DNA from: Candidatus Altimarinota bacterium
Lineage (GTDB): Bacteria; Patescibacteriota; Gracilibacteria; UBA4473
NCBI GenBank assembly: GCA_020631075.1
Contig: JAHDHX010000001.1
Coordinates: forward strand, 124,001-188,000
Length of the DNA stretch: 64,000 nt
Direction of reading: 5' to 3'
Shown: positions 25,872-34,847 of the stretch, in pieces
How positions within the stretch are numbered: the first letter of the stretch is position 1
How the letters are laid out: each line of letters begins with the position of its first letter
The notes under the pieces: generated by a model
What the model was told of the DNA's origin: nothing
The model's input: the letters and a program-made list of their open reading frames with translations, nothing else
Databases searched by the model: none
Translations under genes and position numbers: made by a program

Positions 25872-25933
25872 AGTTTGTGTGTGTGATGTGATGCTGGTGC
25901 GATGGCCTCTCAAAATAATATCAGGAATGAGTC

Positions 25934-26383
25934 CTATTTATAGTAAACGCGAATGGCGCGATCTTTGCCCTCGCCGACGGAGTCGGAGGTGAGGTCGGGG
26001 TGGGATTTGACCAGCCAGAGGTGGACGAGGCGGCGAGTGGCGGGGTGCATGGGTTTGAGTTTGATCTCTGACAGGCCCTGCTCGCGCATGAGGTCGATAG
26101 TTTTTTGGACCTTGGCGTAGATGCGCTCATGCTGGGCGCGGCGGTAGCCGTCAACGTCGAGGGTGACGAAGACTTTTTCGTTGCATTGCTTCCAGAGGAG
26201 GTTTTTGAGCAGGGTCTGGAGGGCGTTGAGCACGCTGCCGTTGCGGCCGATGAGTTTGGGGGGGTGGTCGGTTTCGATGTTGATCATATAATGACCTGAC
26301 TCTTCGGAGACGGTGACGTAGGCGTAGTCGGCTTGGTAGGAATCAAGCAGGAGTTTGATGGTTCGTTGAATTATGGTTTCCAT
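25934..26383 (-). CDS. KH-R3H RNA-binding protein, Jag/KhpB-like
   Basis: HPPKLIGRNGSVLNALQTLLKNLL (KH) and MHPATRRLVHLWL (R3H). Confidence 0.8.
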   Translation of the reverse strand: METIIQRTIKLLLDSYQADYAYVTVSEESGHYMINIETDHPPKLIGRNGSVLNALQTLLKNLLWKQCNEKVFVTLDVDGYRRAQHERIYAKVQKTIDLMREQGLSEIKLKPMHPATRRLVHLWLVKSHPDLTSDSVGEGKDRAIRVYYK

Positions 26384-26412
26384 GAGGGGGGACAAAAGGA
26401 TCATTGGTAAAA

Positions 26413-26790
26413 CTAGGCTGCGGGAGGGGGGCTGTCAACGGGGGGCCACTGGACGGTGACGCTGCCTTGGGGGAAGGGGCGTTTGGTAATAGTCAGGCGC
26501 TGGGGGGTGATGTGCTGGCTGGTGAGGCGCTGGTGAAGAGTGGTGAGGAGAGATTCGACGAGGTGGGTGGGGGGGAGGTCGGCGAGGGAGATGATGACGT
26601 CGTAGACGGTTTGGTAGTCGGTGACGGCGGTGATGTCGTCGGTGGGGCTGTGCTGTGGGCTCGAAAACTGGACGGTGACGAAAATGGTCTGGGGGGTGGC
26701 GCGCTCCGTCGCGGGAACGCCGAGGTGAAGGGTGACGGGGATGTCAGTGAGGGTGTAGGTGAATGCTGGGAGGGGGCTGGGAAGGTGCAT
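26413..26790 (-). CDS. folB: dihydroneopterin aldolase
   Basis: ITDIPV-like LTDIPVTLHLGVPATERATPQTIFVTVQF...TDYQTVYDVI...HLVESLLTTL. Confidence 0.7.
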   Translation of the reverse strand: MHLPSPLPAFTYTLTDIPVTLHLGVPATERATPQTIFVTVQFSSPQHSPTDDITAVTDYQTVYDVIISLADLPPTHLVESLLTTLHQRLTSQHITPQRLTITKRPFPQGSVTVQWPPVDSPPPAA

Positions 26791-26825
26791 GGGGAGGGGG
26801 GAAAGGTGAGTTGATGATTTTTGGT

Positions 26826-26853
26826 TTGACAGGGGGGGCGAGGTGTCTACGAT
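26826..26853 (+). promoter_or_regulatory. promoter of the S10 operon
   Basis: TTGACA - 16 nt - TACGAT about 45 nt upstream of rpsJ. Confidence 0.6.
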
Positions 26854-26884
26854 CGGCCAGCTCTTTATCCAGAGTTAACTTTCC

Positions 26885-27259
26885 GTGTCAATCGTGTCAA
26901 TGACTAGCGCAGACTCAGCCTCGAAAAAGAAAACGAAAAAAGAAGCGGCCGTGCCGCCGAAAATTCGAATCATAGTGCGGTCGTTTGATTATACGATTAT
27001 AGATGAAGCGGCTCGGCTGATAGTCGAGACGGCTGAGCGAGGAGGGTCTCTGGTGTCTGGTCCGGTGCCTTTGCCGACCAAGATAAAGAAATATACTGTC
27101 AATCGGGCGATGTTTGTGAACAAGGATGCGCGAGATCAATATGAGATTCGCACGCACAAGCGCTTGGTCGACATTAAGGAGCCGACACCGCAAACGGTGG
27201 ACGCGCTGCAAAATCTGGCTTTGCCAGCGGGGGTGGATGTAGAAATTAAAATGGTCTAA
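26885..27259 (+). CDS. rpsJ: 30S ribosomal protein S10
   Basis: [41 protein letters not shown]. Confidence 0.95.
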   Translation: MSIVSMTSADSASKKKTKKEAAVPPKIRIIVRSFDYTIIDEAARLIVETAERGGSLVSGPVPLPTKIKKYTVNRAMFVNKDARDQYEIRTHKRLVDIKEPTPQTVDALQNLALPAGVDVEIKMV

Positions 27260-27273
27260 GTCTTTTTTGAATC

Positions 27274-27867
27274 ATGCAAGCTGTACTAGCCAAAAAAATC
27301 GGAATGAGTCGTGCTATCTCAGAAGAGACGGGTGCGGTGGTGCCTGTGACGCTCCTGCAAGTGGGGGAGGCGGAGGTGTTGACCGTGAAGACGGATGAAA
27401 AAGATGGATACAGCGCGGTGGTGCTGGGGGCATTTCCGCGGACTGTAAAGCAAAAAAATAAGAATCAGCAATTTAAGTTTGTGAAAGAAGTCTGCTGCGA
27501 AGCGGCGGGCGTGAAAGTGGGGGATAGTTTTGGGGCGGCGGCACTGGAGGGAGTGGCGGCGGTGAAAGTGACGGGGGTCTCGAAGGGGCGGGGATTTTCG
27601 GGAGTGATCAAGCGGCATAACTTTGCGCGGGGGCGTGAGACGCATGGTTCACACCACCACCGTGAACCTGGGTCAGTGGGGATGTGCTCTAAGCCTGGGC
27701 GGATCCTGAAGGGGAAGCGTTTGCCAGGTCAGTACGGTGCGAAGCAGGTGAGCCTGCGGAGTGCGAAGCTGGTGCAAGTGGACGCGGATCGCGGACTGGT
27801 CGCCGTGAAGGGGGCGGTGCCCGGCGCGAAAAATAGTTTTGTGTTTCTCTCAGCGGTAAGTGCCTGA
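27274..27867 (+). CDS. rplC: 50S ribosomal protein L3
   Basis: LAKKIGMSRAI..., GRGFSGVIKRHNFARGRETHGSHHHREPGSVG. Confidence 0.96.
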   Translation: MQAVLAKKIGMSRAISEETGAVVPVTLLQVGEAEVLTVKTDEKDGYSAVVLGAFPRTVKQKNKNQQFKFVKEVCCEAAGVKVGDSFGAAALEGVAAVKVTGVSKGRGFSGVIKRHNFARGRETHGSHHHREPGSVGMCSKPGRILKGKRLPGQYGAKQVSLRSAKLVQVDADRGLVAVKGAVPGAKNSFVFLSAVSA

Positions 27868-28502
27868 TGAAAGCTGATATGTATGACAAGACCGGAAAAA
27901 AAGCTGGATCGATGGATCTGCCTGAATCGCTTTTCGGGGCGAAGATTAACACTGACCTGATGCACCGCGCGGTGGTGCTGCGGTTGGCGAATCGACGAAA
28001 CCCGATCGCGCACACGAAAACCCGAGGGGAGGTGGTGTGTTCGACACGCAAGGCCTTCCGACAGAAAGGGACCGGGAACGCGCGACGGGGGGCGAAGTCG
28101 ACCAACCTGCTGCGAGGTGGTGGGGTGACCCACGGGCCACGTAACACGGTGAACTACACCAAGATGATGCCAAAGAAAGAACGCCGAGCGGCGCTTTTCT
28201 CAGCGCTGTCAGCGAAAGCGGCCGCGGGGCAAGTGTATGGTCTGGCGGAGCTGGGGATGGAGACGCCGTCAACCAAGAGCTTTGTGGGGGTGCTGGGCAA
28301 ATTGCCTGAAGCTAAGAATTATCTCTTTGTCTTACCGACCAATGACGTGGTGACGAAGAAGTCGATGGCGAACGTGCCCAATGTAGATACGATTATGGCC
28401 TCGTACCTCAACCCTTTGGATGTGTTGAAAGCAGAAGCGGTATTTTTTGTCGGGGACAGCGTGAAAGTTGCGGAAGAGACCTTTACCACTGTGAAATCAT
28501 GA
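27867..28502 (+). CDS. rplD: 50S ribosomal protein L4
   Basis: RQKGTGNARRGAKSTNLLRGGGVTHGPR. Confidence 0.95.
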   Translation: MKADMYDKTGKKAGSMDLPESLFGAKINTDLMHRAVVLRLANRRNPIAHTKTRGEVVCSTRKAFRQKGTGNARRGAKSTNLLRGGGVTHGPRNTVNYTKMMPKKERRAALFSALSAKAAAGQVYGLAELGMETPSTKSFVGVLGKLPEAKNYLFVLPTNDVVTKKSMANVPNVDTIMASYLNPLDVLKAEAVFFVGDSVKVAEETFTTVKS

Positions 28503-28795
28503 CGACGACATTGCGAACAGACCAAGTGCTGGTGTCACCGATCGTGACAGAGAAATCTGTAGCGAATGCTGGGTATACGTTCCTCGTGCACCCGAAGGCG
28601 ACCAAACAAGACGTGAAAAAAGCGGTTGAAGACTTCTACAGTGTGGAAGTGGTGAAAGTGAATGTGATCAACTTGCCTGAAAAGCTGCGAACGGTGAAAG
28701 GACGACACGTTGTCCGCAAGAAAGCACCAAAGCGCAAAGCGATCGTGAAACTGAAAGCGGGGACTACTCTGGAATTTAATGCCTTTACAGCGTAA
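28499..28795 (+). CDS. rplW: 50S ribosomal protein L23
   Basis: LVSPIVTEKSV...VHPKATKQDVKKAVEDFYSVEVVKVN. Confidence 0.93.
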   Translation: MTTTLRTDQVLVSPIVTEKSVANAGYTFLVHPKATKQDVKKAVEDFYSVEVVKVNVINLPEKLRTVKGRHVVRKKAPKRKAIVKLKAGTTLEFNAFTA

Positions 28796-29637
28796 TGGGA
28801 ATCCGACATCTGAAACCGATGACCAATGGTCAACGCGACATGAGCTACAATGATTTTGCTCAGGTGACTGCGGCGAAACCTGGGGTGAAGTCGCTCTTGC
28901 AGGCGAAAGCCAAGGTGACTGGTCGTGGGAATGGACGCATCACCGTGCGACACCGTGGTGGCGGGACACGAGCAAAGTACCGCGTGATTGACTTCAGTGG
29001 TCGAGACAAGCTGGGGGTGCCCGGAACGATTGCGGCGATTGAGTATGACCCGAATCGATCTTGTTTTATTGCTTTGGTGCACTACAAGGATGGTGATAAG
29101 CGGTACCGCATAGCCCACAAGGGGGCGGCTGTGGGGGACACGGTGCTGACGGCTGAGAAAGCTAAAGCGGTAGCGGGAAACCGTATGCAGTTGATTAACA
29201 TTCCAGTAGGGTTTACGGTGTATAACATCGAAGTGAAAGCCAACAAGGGGGGGCAAATCGTGCGATCGGCGGGTGGGTCGGCGAAGCTGATCTCGCTCGA
29301 GGGGGAGATGGCGCAGATCGTGCTGCCTTCGGGGGAGGTGCGGTTGATCCACAAGACGAACTACGCGACGATTGGGGTGATTTCCAACGAGGAACACAGC
29401 CAAGTGCGGATCGGGAAAGCGGGGCGGACCCGACACCGAGGTCGACGACCACAAGTGCGGGGGAAAGCCATGAACCCGTGTGACCATCCGCATGGTGGGG
29501 GTGAAGGGGGTTGTCCTATTGGTCTGACCCACCCGAAAACACCGTGGGGAGCGCCAGCCTTGGGGGTGAAAAGTCGTAAAAATAAAACGACAGACAAATA
29601 CATCCTTCGGTCACGTCACCGAGCTAAGAAACGTTAA
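28795..29637 (+). CDS. rplB: 50S ribosomal protein L2
   Basis: GRNNGRITVRHRGGG-type motif; GRRPQVRGKAMNPCDHPHGGGEG. Confidence 0.97.
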   Translation: MGIRHLKPMTNGQRDMSYNDFAQVTAAKPGVKSLLQAKAKVTGRGNGRITVRHRGGGTRAKYRVIDFSGRDKLGVPGTIAAIEYDPNRSCFIALVHYKDGDKRYRIAHKGAAVGDTVLTAEKAKAVAGNRMQLINIPVGFTVYNIEVKANKGGQIVRSAGGSAKLISLEGEMAQIVLPSGEVRLIHKTNYATIGVISNEEHSQVRIGKAGRTRHRGRRPQVRGKAMNPCDHPHGGGEGGCPIGLTHPKTPWGAPALGVKSRKNKTTDKYILRSRHRAKKR

Positions 29638-29649
29638 TTTTCCTGAACT

Positions 29650-29916
29650 ATGTCTCGTTCTGCACATAAAGGTCCTTACATTTGCGAAAAGCTGCTGAAA
29701 AAAGTGGCGTTGATGGATGCTGCTCCGAAAAAGGGGGTGATCAAAACCTGGGCACGGGCCTCGGTGATCCCGCCTGAGTTTGTGGGGCACACCTTTGGGG
29801 TGCACAACGGAAAAGACTTCACGCCTGTGTTTGTGACGGAAGCGATGGTGGGACACAAGCTGGGTGAGTTTTCGCCGACACGGAAATTCCGTGGGCATGG
29901 TGGTCGTGAACGTTAA
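29650..29916 (+). CDS. rpsS: 30S ribosomal protein S19
   Basis: [18 protein letters not shown]...[52 protein letters not shown]. Confidence 0.95.
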   Translation: MSRSAHKGPYICEKLLKKVALMDAAPKKGVIKTWARASVIPPEFVGHTFGVHNGKDFTPVFVTEAMVGHKLGEFSPTRKFRGHGGRER

Positions 29917-29944
29917 AACTAAGAGTGTTCTAAAAAATATTGCT

Positions 29945-30274
29945 ATGATTGCACATTTGCGCCGTATCCGAATCTCACCGAAGAAGCTCAACCTCGTGGC
30001 TGGGCTGGTGCGAGGTATGTCTGCTCAAGAAGCCTTAACGACGTTGCAGTTTACGAACAAGAAAGCGGCGGCGTTCTTGTATAAAGCGATTCGCTCAGCG
30101 GTGGCGAATGCGGAGCATAATGACTCTGTGACGGCGGATAAGCTGATGGTCGACACAATTATCGTTAATAAAGCGGGGACAATGCGTCGGTTTTTGCCTT
30201 CGGCGCGTGGGCGAGCCCTGCCCCTGAGTAAGCCTTTTTCACACGTTAGCGTTTCGCTGGCGGTTCAATCTTAA
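29945..30274 (+). CDS. rplV: 50S ribosomal protein L22
   Basis: IRISPKKLNLVAGLVRGMSAQEALTTL...FLPSARGRALPLSKPFSHVSV. Confidence 0.92.
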   Translation: MIAHLRRIRISPKKLNLVAGLVRGMSAQEALTTLQFTNKKAAAFLYKAIRSAVANAEHNDSVTADKLMVDTIIVNKAGTMRRFLPSARGRALPLSKPFSHVSVSLAVQS

Positions 30275-30280
30275 ACCTTC

Positions 30281-30925
30281 ATGGGAAAAAAAGTTTCACC
30301 GATTTCACTTCGTTTGGGGATTACTCGTACTTGGAACTCGCGTTGGTACGCGAAGGCGAACTACAAACAGCAATTCCTAGAAGACCTTGAAATCCGTAAG
30401 TTTCTGCGAAAAGAATATGGGGCGGCGGGGATCTCGCAGATTGAAATCCACCGTAGTGCAACCAACGTTTCGGTGATCATTCACTCGGCCAAGCCGGGGA
30501 TCATCATCGGGCGGAGTGGGGAAAACATCAGCCAGTTGCAGAAGACCCTGAAAGTGAAATATGGTGAGCAGTTTGACGTGTCAGTGAAAGAAGTGCGCAA
30601 GCCTGATGGTGACGCGAACTTGATCGCGCAGTCGATTGCGGAGCAAGTGAATAAGCGGTTTCCGTATCGCCGAGTGTGTAAGATGGCGGTTGACCGCGCC
30701 AAGGAAGCGGGGGTGAAAGGGATTAAGATTTTGATCTCTGGGCGTCTGAACGGGGTGGATATTGCCCGAAAGGAGACGTACAATTATGGAACGGTGCCGT
30801 TGCACACGCTGCGGGCAAACATTGATTATGCGACTTCAACGGCGATGACGACCTATGGCGTGATCGGGATTAAAGTGTGGGTGTACCACGGTTTGGTCTT
30901 CAAGAATAAGGCGCTGAACGAGTAG
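30281..30925 (+). CDS. rpsC: 30S ribosomal protein S3
   Basis: MGKKVSPISLRLGITRTWNSRWYAK; KPGIIIGRSGENISQLQKTL; KVWVYHG. Confidence 0.96.
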   Translation: MGKKVSPISLRLGITRTWNSRWYAKANYKQQFLEDLEIRKFLRKEYGAAGISQIEIHRSATNVSVIIHSAKPGIIIGRSGENISQLQKTLKVKYGEQFDVSVKEVRKPDGDANLIAQSIAEQVNKRFPYRRVCKMAVDRAKEAGVKGIKILISGRLNGVDIARKETYNYGTVPLHTLRANIDYATSTAMTTYGVIGIKVWVYHGLVFKNKALNE

Positions 30926-30973
30926 TGGGTAAGTCGTCTAGCGTTGTGCGGGGATGTGGATTATAAGTTATAT

Positions 30974-31001
30974 AAAAACTGCCGAGTGAGGCAGTTTTTT
31001 T
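30974..31001 (+). terminator. intrinsic terminator directly after rpsC
   Basis: AAAAACTGCC-gagtga-GGCAGTTTTTTT. Confidence 0.88.
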
Positions 31002-31004
31002 ACT

Positions 31005-31643
31005 CTAGAGATCGGTTTCGGTGGGGAGAGCTGAAAATTTTCCCAAGGAGTAAAGCTGGCTGACTGGTTTGCGCGGCATGGGGAGCTGTGCCTGGGTGGG
31101 GTCGGCTTTGCCCAGGGCGATGAGGAGCACGGGGAACCAGCCCTCGGGGAGGGCGAGGTGCTGAGACAGGCGGCGCTGGTCGAAGCCCATCATGGGGCAG
31201 GTGGCCCAGCCGTGGGTGGTGGCACTGAGGAGGAAGCTCATAGCGGCGAGGCTGCACGAGCGTAGAGCCATGGTGGTGCGCTGCTGGGGCGGGCGGTCAC
31301 GCAGGAGTGAGCGGCTGAGCTGGTCAAGCTGCTGGGGGGAGTAGTGGCGGTGGGTGGCCCATTCGCTCAGGATGCGGTCGTGCTCGGTCGGGCCAAAGTC
31401 GCGGTGACCACACACGACCACGGCGGAGCCAGCGGCGGTGAGGTGGGACTGGCCGAAGGCGATGTCTTGGACGGTTTGGAGTTGGGTGGGGTCTTGGATG
31501 AGGATAAAGTGCCAAGGTTGGGCGTTGTAGCCGCTGGGGGTGAGGCGGACGTCGGCGAGGATGGACTGGAAATCGGTCAGGGGGATGCGCACGTCCGGCA
31601 GAAAGTGGTGGACGGCGGTGCGCTGTTGCCAAGGGTTCGCCAT
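31005..31643 (-). CDS. nitroreductase family protein
   Basis: DVRLTPSGYNAQPWHFILIQDPTQLQ...LSATTHGWATCPMMGFD. Confidence 0.85.
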   Translation of the reverse strand: MANPWQQRTAVHHFLPDVRIPLTDFQSILADVRLTPSGYNAQPWHFILIQDPTQLQTVQDIAFGQSHLTAAGSAVVVCGHRDFGPTEHDRILSEWATHRHYSPQQLDQLSRSLLRDRPPQQRTTMALRSCSLAAMSFLLSATTHGWATCPMMGFDQRRLSQHLALPEGWFPVLLIALGKADPTQAQLPMPRKPVSQLYSLGKFSALPTETDL

Positions 31644-31694
31644 GGGGAGGAGGGGAATGAGTCGGGGGGAGGGTAGCGGAAGTGGGCGGGGAAA

Positions 31695-32750
31695 TCACTG
31701 CGTGATGTCCTGAATGGTGGCGATGAGGTCGCTGCGCTCGGTGTTGGATTTGGTGGGCCAGAGGGCGGGCGGGCCGATGGCCGTGACGTCGCGAGCCAGG
31801 GCGGCGAGGTGGTCGGTGTGGTTGGCGGTGGCGCAGATCTGCTCGACCTTGCGGGTGAGGGGGGAGAGCTGGGTCTGGAGCGTGGTGACGAGGGCGATCT
31901 GGGTGACGGTGTTTTTTATCTGTTCTTGGAGTTCGGCCTTGACGGTGCCGAGGCCACCAGGGATGTTTTCAATAATGCTGTTGGTGTCAGTGCTGCCGCT
32001 GGTGATGAAGCTGGAGTCGATGTTGGCGGCGGACTGGAGGGTTTGGAGGAGGATTTGTTGTTGAGATGCTTCCAAGTCGTCGGCCTCACCCTGCAGGAGG
32101 ACGGCGAAGGTTTGCTCTTGCTGGAGCTTGCGACGGTTGAGGCTGGCGAGGTGCTGGGTGACGGATTCTTGGTAGTCTTCGATGGCTTTGTGGTTGATGT
32201 CGTCGGAGCAGTCTTCGGCGCTGTAGAGGACGGTGAGGACGGTTTTGACGATGACGTAGGCGAAAATGATGAGGAGCAGGCCGATGAGGATCCATTGGAC
32301 GGCTTTTTTCTTTTTGGCGAGCTCGTCACCGGCCATGGAGAGGATCATGCCGTTGCCAGACAGAATGAGCAGGAAGACGGCGATGGCGCCCGTGATGACC
32401 ATGATGACATTGAGTGCGCGCTGCAGGTAGCGGGTGATGTCGCTGGCGGTGCCGGTGAAATCTTGGTCGAGGTCGACGAGGTGCTCGGGGCGCTGCTGGG
32501 TGGACTGCAGCCGAGCGAGGGCGCGGAGGTCGTCGGAGAGGTTTTGGTTGCCTGACATGGGGAGGCCCCAGAGGTCGTCGGAGGCGGCGGTGGCTTCGCG
32601 GACGGCTTCGTTGAGTGAATACCCGCCGCCCCCCGCGCCACTGGGGGTGGAGAGGCGGGTCTGGGCGGTGGCGCTGAGCGGAAAACTGAGCCAAGCGGCG
32701 GCCACGAAGCCACAGAGCAGGCACAAAAAACGGCGGGTGGGGGGGAACAT
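31695..32750 (-). CDS. VirB2/TrbC-like pilin-type membrane protein with long C-terminal domain (paralog 3)
   Basis: Signal peptide; LQRALNVIMVITGAIAVFLLILSGNGMILSMAGDELAKKKKAVQWILIGLLLIIFAYVIVKTVLTVLY. Confidence 0.65.
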   Translation of the reverse strand: MFPPTRRFLCLLCGFVAAAWLSFPLSATAQTRLSTPSGAGGGGYSLNEAVREATAASDDLWGLPMSGNQNLSDDLRALARLQSTQQRPEHLVDLDQDFTGTASDITRYLQRALNVIMVITGAIAVFLLILSGNGMILSMAGDELAKKKKAVQWILIGLLLIIFAYVIVKTVLTVLYSAEDCSDDINHKAIEDYQESVTQHLASLNRRKLQQEQTFAVLLQGEADDLEASQQQILLQTLQSAANIDSSFITSGSTDTNSIIENIPGGLGTVKAELQEQIKNTVTQIALVTTLQTQLSPLTRKVEQICATANHTDHLAALARDVTAIGPPALWPTKSNTERSDLIATIQDITQ

Positions 32751-32762
32751 GAGGGAGGTGGG

Positions 32763-33608
32763 TTAGCCGTTGGCGAAGAGGAAGTAGAGCGCCCGCACGA
32801 TGGAGTAGGACAGGAGCATGAAGCCGAGGCCGAGGACGAGGTAGCGGAAGTATTCTTTGGCGTTTTTGAGGGTTTCTTCGTTGCCGTTGGCGTAGATCAT
32901 CTGCAGGCCTGTGTAGAGCAGTAGTCCCATGATGATGGGGGCGGCCAGCCGAAAGGCGATGGCGATGAAGCGGTTGACGAAGGTGGGGAGGATGCGGCCG
33001 TCATTATTGGCACCGATGGGGCCAGACTGGGACTCGAAGGTGGCATTATGCCGAGAGAGGGCGGGTGAAGTGGGATCGTAGCGCGGCACGCCCTGTGACG
33101 GGTCGTAGACGAGGAGGTAGCTGTCGGGGGAACTCTGCAGGGCGGAAGGGGAGGGCCTGATGTCTATGTACTGGACTTCGCCAGTGCTGAGCACGAAGCC
33201 GTACTCACCCGTGGGGAAGCGGTAGGGGACGTAGTCACCGCCGTTGGGGTCGTCGGGGGTGACATTAACCCGTAGGTAGGCGGGGTAGGGTTGCTGGCCT
33301 GTCTCGGGGTGGGGGGGGTGGATGAGGGTGCCTTCATCATCGAGGCTGAAGGTGTAGAGGACTTCGCGCCCTGAGGCGTCGCGGATGGTTTCGGCGTGCA
33401 TGGCGCGACCCCACTGGTCACGGGCTTGGTCGTTGTCGGGCAGGGTGCTGGGGGTGGTTTCGTACCAAGTGGGGAAGAGGTCGTCCTCGAGACTGGGGAG
33501 GGAGTTTTGCTGGTAGGAGATGCCAGCGGGCTGGGCGCTGGCCGACGCGAGGGCCCCCAGCAGGGCCCAACCACAAATAATGCCAGTGAAGAGGTGGCGG
33601 TGGGTCAT
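32763..33608 (-). CDS. VirB2/TrbC-like membrane protein with exported N-terminal domain (paralog 2)
   Basis: Signal peptide; C-terminal FRLAAPIIMGLLLYTGLQMIYANGNEETLKNAKEYFRYLVLGLGFMLLSYSIVRALYFLF. Confidence 0.65.
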   Translation of the reverse strand: MTHRHLFTGIICGWALLGALASASAQPAGISYQQNSLPSLEDDLFPTWYETTPSTLPDNDQARDQWGRAMHAETIRDASGREVLYTFSLDDEGTLIHPPHPETGQQPYPAYLRVNVTPDDPNGGDYVPYRFPTGEYGFVLSTGEVQYIDIRPSPSALQSSPDSYLLVYDPSQGVPRYDPTSPALSRHNATFESQSGPIGANNDGRILPTFVNRFIAIAFRLAAPIIMGLLLYTGLQMIYANGNEETLKNAKEYFRYLVLGLGFMLLSYSIVRALYFLFANG

Positions 33609-34756
33609 GAGTAGAAATTAAGACCGATGACGAGCCGAACGAGGGAGTAGGAAAGCACGGCCAGGGTGAGGCCGAGGATGATCCAGAGGATGGCTTTTTT
33701 GGCGGTGGAGGCTTGCTCGGTGTCTATGCCCGCAAACAAGAACAGGTAGCCCACGACCACCAGCATGACGGTGGCGAGGATGAATGAGATGTGGATCAAA
33801 AATGAGCTGAGGGAGGGGATGAGCTGGTCGCGGACGTAGGCGAGGCCAGCGGACTCGTTGCCTTCGCGCTGGGTTTCGCCGAACTCGACCCCCGGCAGGA
33901 TGCCGTCGCCATCGTCAACAAAGGGGACGCGTGACCGACCGCAGCGTGACTGGTAGGTGGTGTTGAGCGATTCGATCTCATTGGCGAGCTGGGCGATAGT
34001 TTCGACCTCGCTGAGGAGGCCGTCGGCGGTGTAGTTGTCATCCAGCGGGCTGACGGGGGCGTCTTCCCACCATTTCCAGAGGTAGTAGTATTCTGAGTTG
34101 TCGGTTTCGCTGAGGGTTTGGGTGTAGATGTTGTCGATAACTTTTTGGTAGAGTTGCTGGGGTGTGAGAGGGAAGCCACTGATGCTTTGGTTTGAAATTT
34201 GGAGGTCTTCAAAGTAGGCGGGGATGAAGATCTGGCTGAGTGAGGTGAGGGGAGGTGCGTCAGCGGGGGCGTAGAGTTGGTATTGGTCGTTGAGGGCTTC
34301 GACTTGCTTTTGGATGTTTTCCTGAAGGGTGCGAGCGTAGGCTTGGCGGAGGGCTTGGTCGCCGTTTTGGCTGATGGGGTCTTGCGTATTTTTGTAGAGT
34401 TTTAGGTTTTCATATTCTTCTTGGATGTCCGAGATAAGGGGATAGCTGGACTCAATGGTGGTGCAGAGTTTTTCGGGGTGGTGGACTTGGACGGGGTTTT
34501 GCAGGAGGTTGGTCAGGTCGGTGATGTAAGTGCTGACTTCGCCTTTGAGCTGGTGCAGGCGGAGGTAGGACTGGAGGTACGTCTGGGAGGTTTGGCAATA
34601 GGGGGAGCTGGCCCGTGGGCCGACGGCGCCGTGGCAGGAAATCTGCTGGAGGGCGGTGGTGAAGGCGGGTGACTGTGCCAGGGCGCGGGGCTGGGCCCCA
34701 GCCAAGGTGACTGTGAGCAACAAGAGGGTCAGGAGGCGAGTGAGCCAGCGGTGCAT
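33605..34756 (-). CDS. VirB2/TrbC-like membrane protein with exported N-terminal domain (paralog 1)
   Basis: Signal peptide; C-terminal HISFILATVMLVVVGYLFLFAGIDTEQASTAKKAILWIILGLTLAVLSYSLVRLVI. Confidence 0.65.
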   Translation of the reverse strand: MHRWLTRLLTLLLLTVTLAGAQPRALAQSPAFTTALQQISCHGAVGPRASSPYCQTSQTYLQSYLRLHQLKGEVSTYITDLTNLLQNPVQVHHPEKLCTTIESSYPLISDIQEEYENLKLYKNTQDPISQNGDQALRQAYARTLQENIQKQVEALNDQYQLYAPADAPPLTSLSQIFIPAYFEDLQISNQSISGFPLTPQQLYQKVIDNIYTQTLSETDNSEYYYLWKWWEDAPVSPLDDNYTADGLLSEVETIAQLANEIESLNTTYQSRCGRSRVPFVDDGDGILPGVEFGETQREGNESAGLAYVRDQLIPSLSSFLIHISFILATVMLVVVGYLFLFAGIDTEQASTAKKAILWIILGLTLAVLSYSLVRLVIGLNFYS

Positions 34757-34847
34757 CGGGGTAGTATACCACAGAGTGGGGGCGGGAGACGAGGGAGGGG
34801 GTGGGAAAAATTGCTTCGCGGGGGGGGGGACGCTAGAGTGGCGCGTG

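Noticed and set aside
31809-32555. 248-aa acidic Gly/Val/Asp-rich plus-strand ORF
   Set aside because: Antisense to the VirB2-like paralog; typical of spurious frames in this genome.
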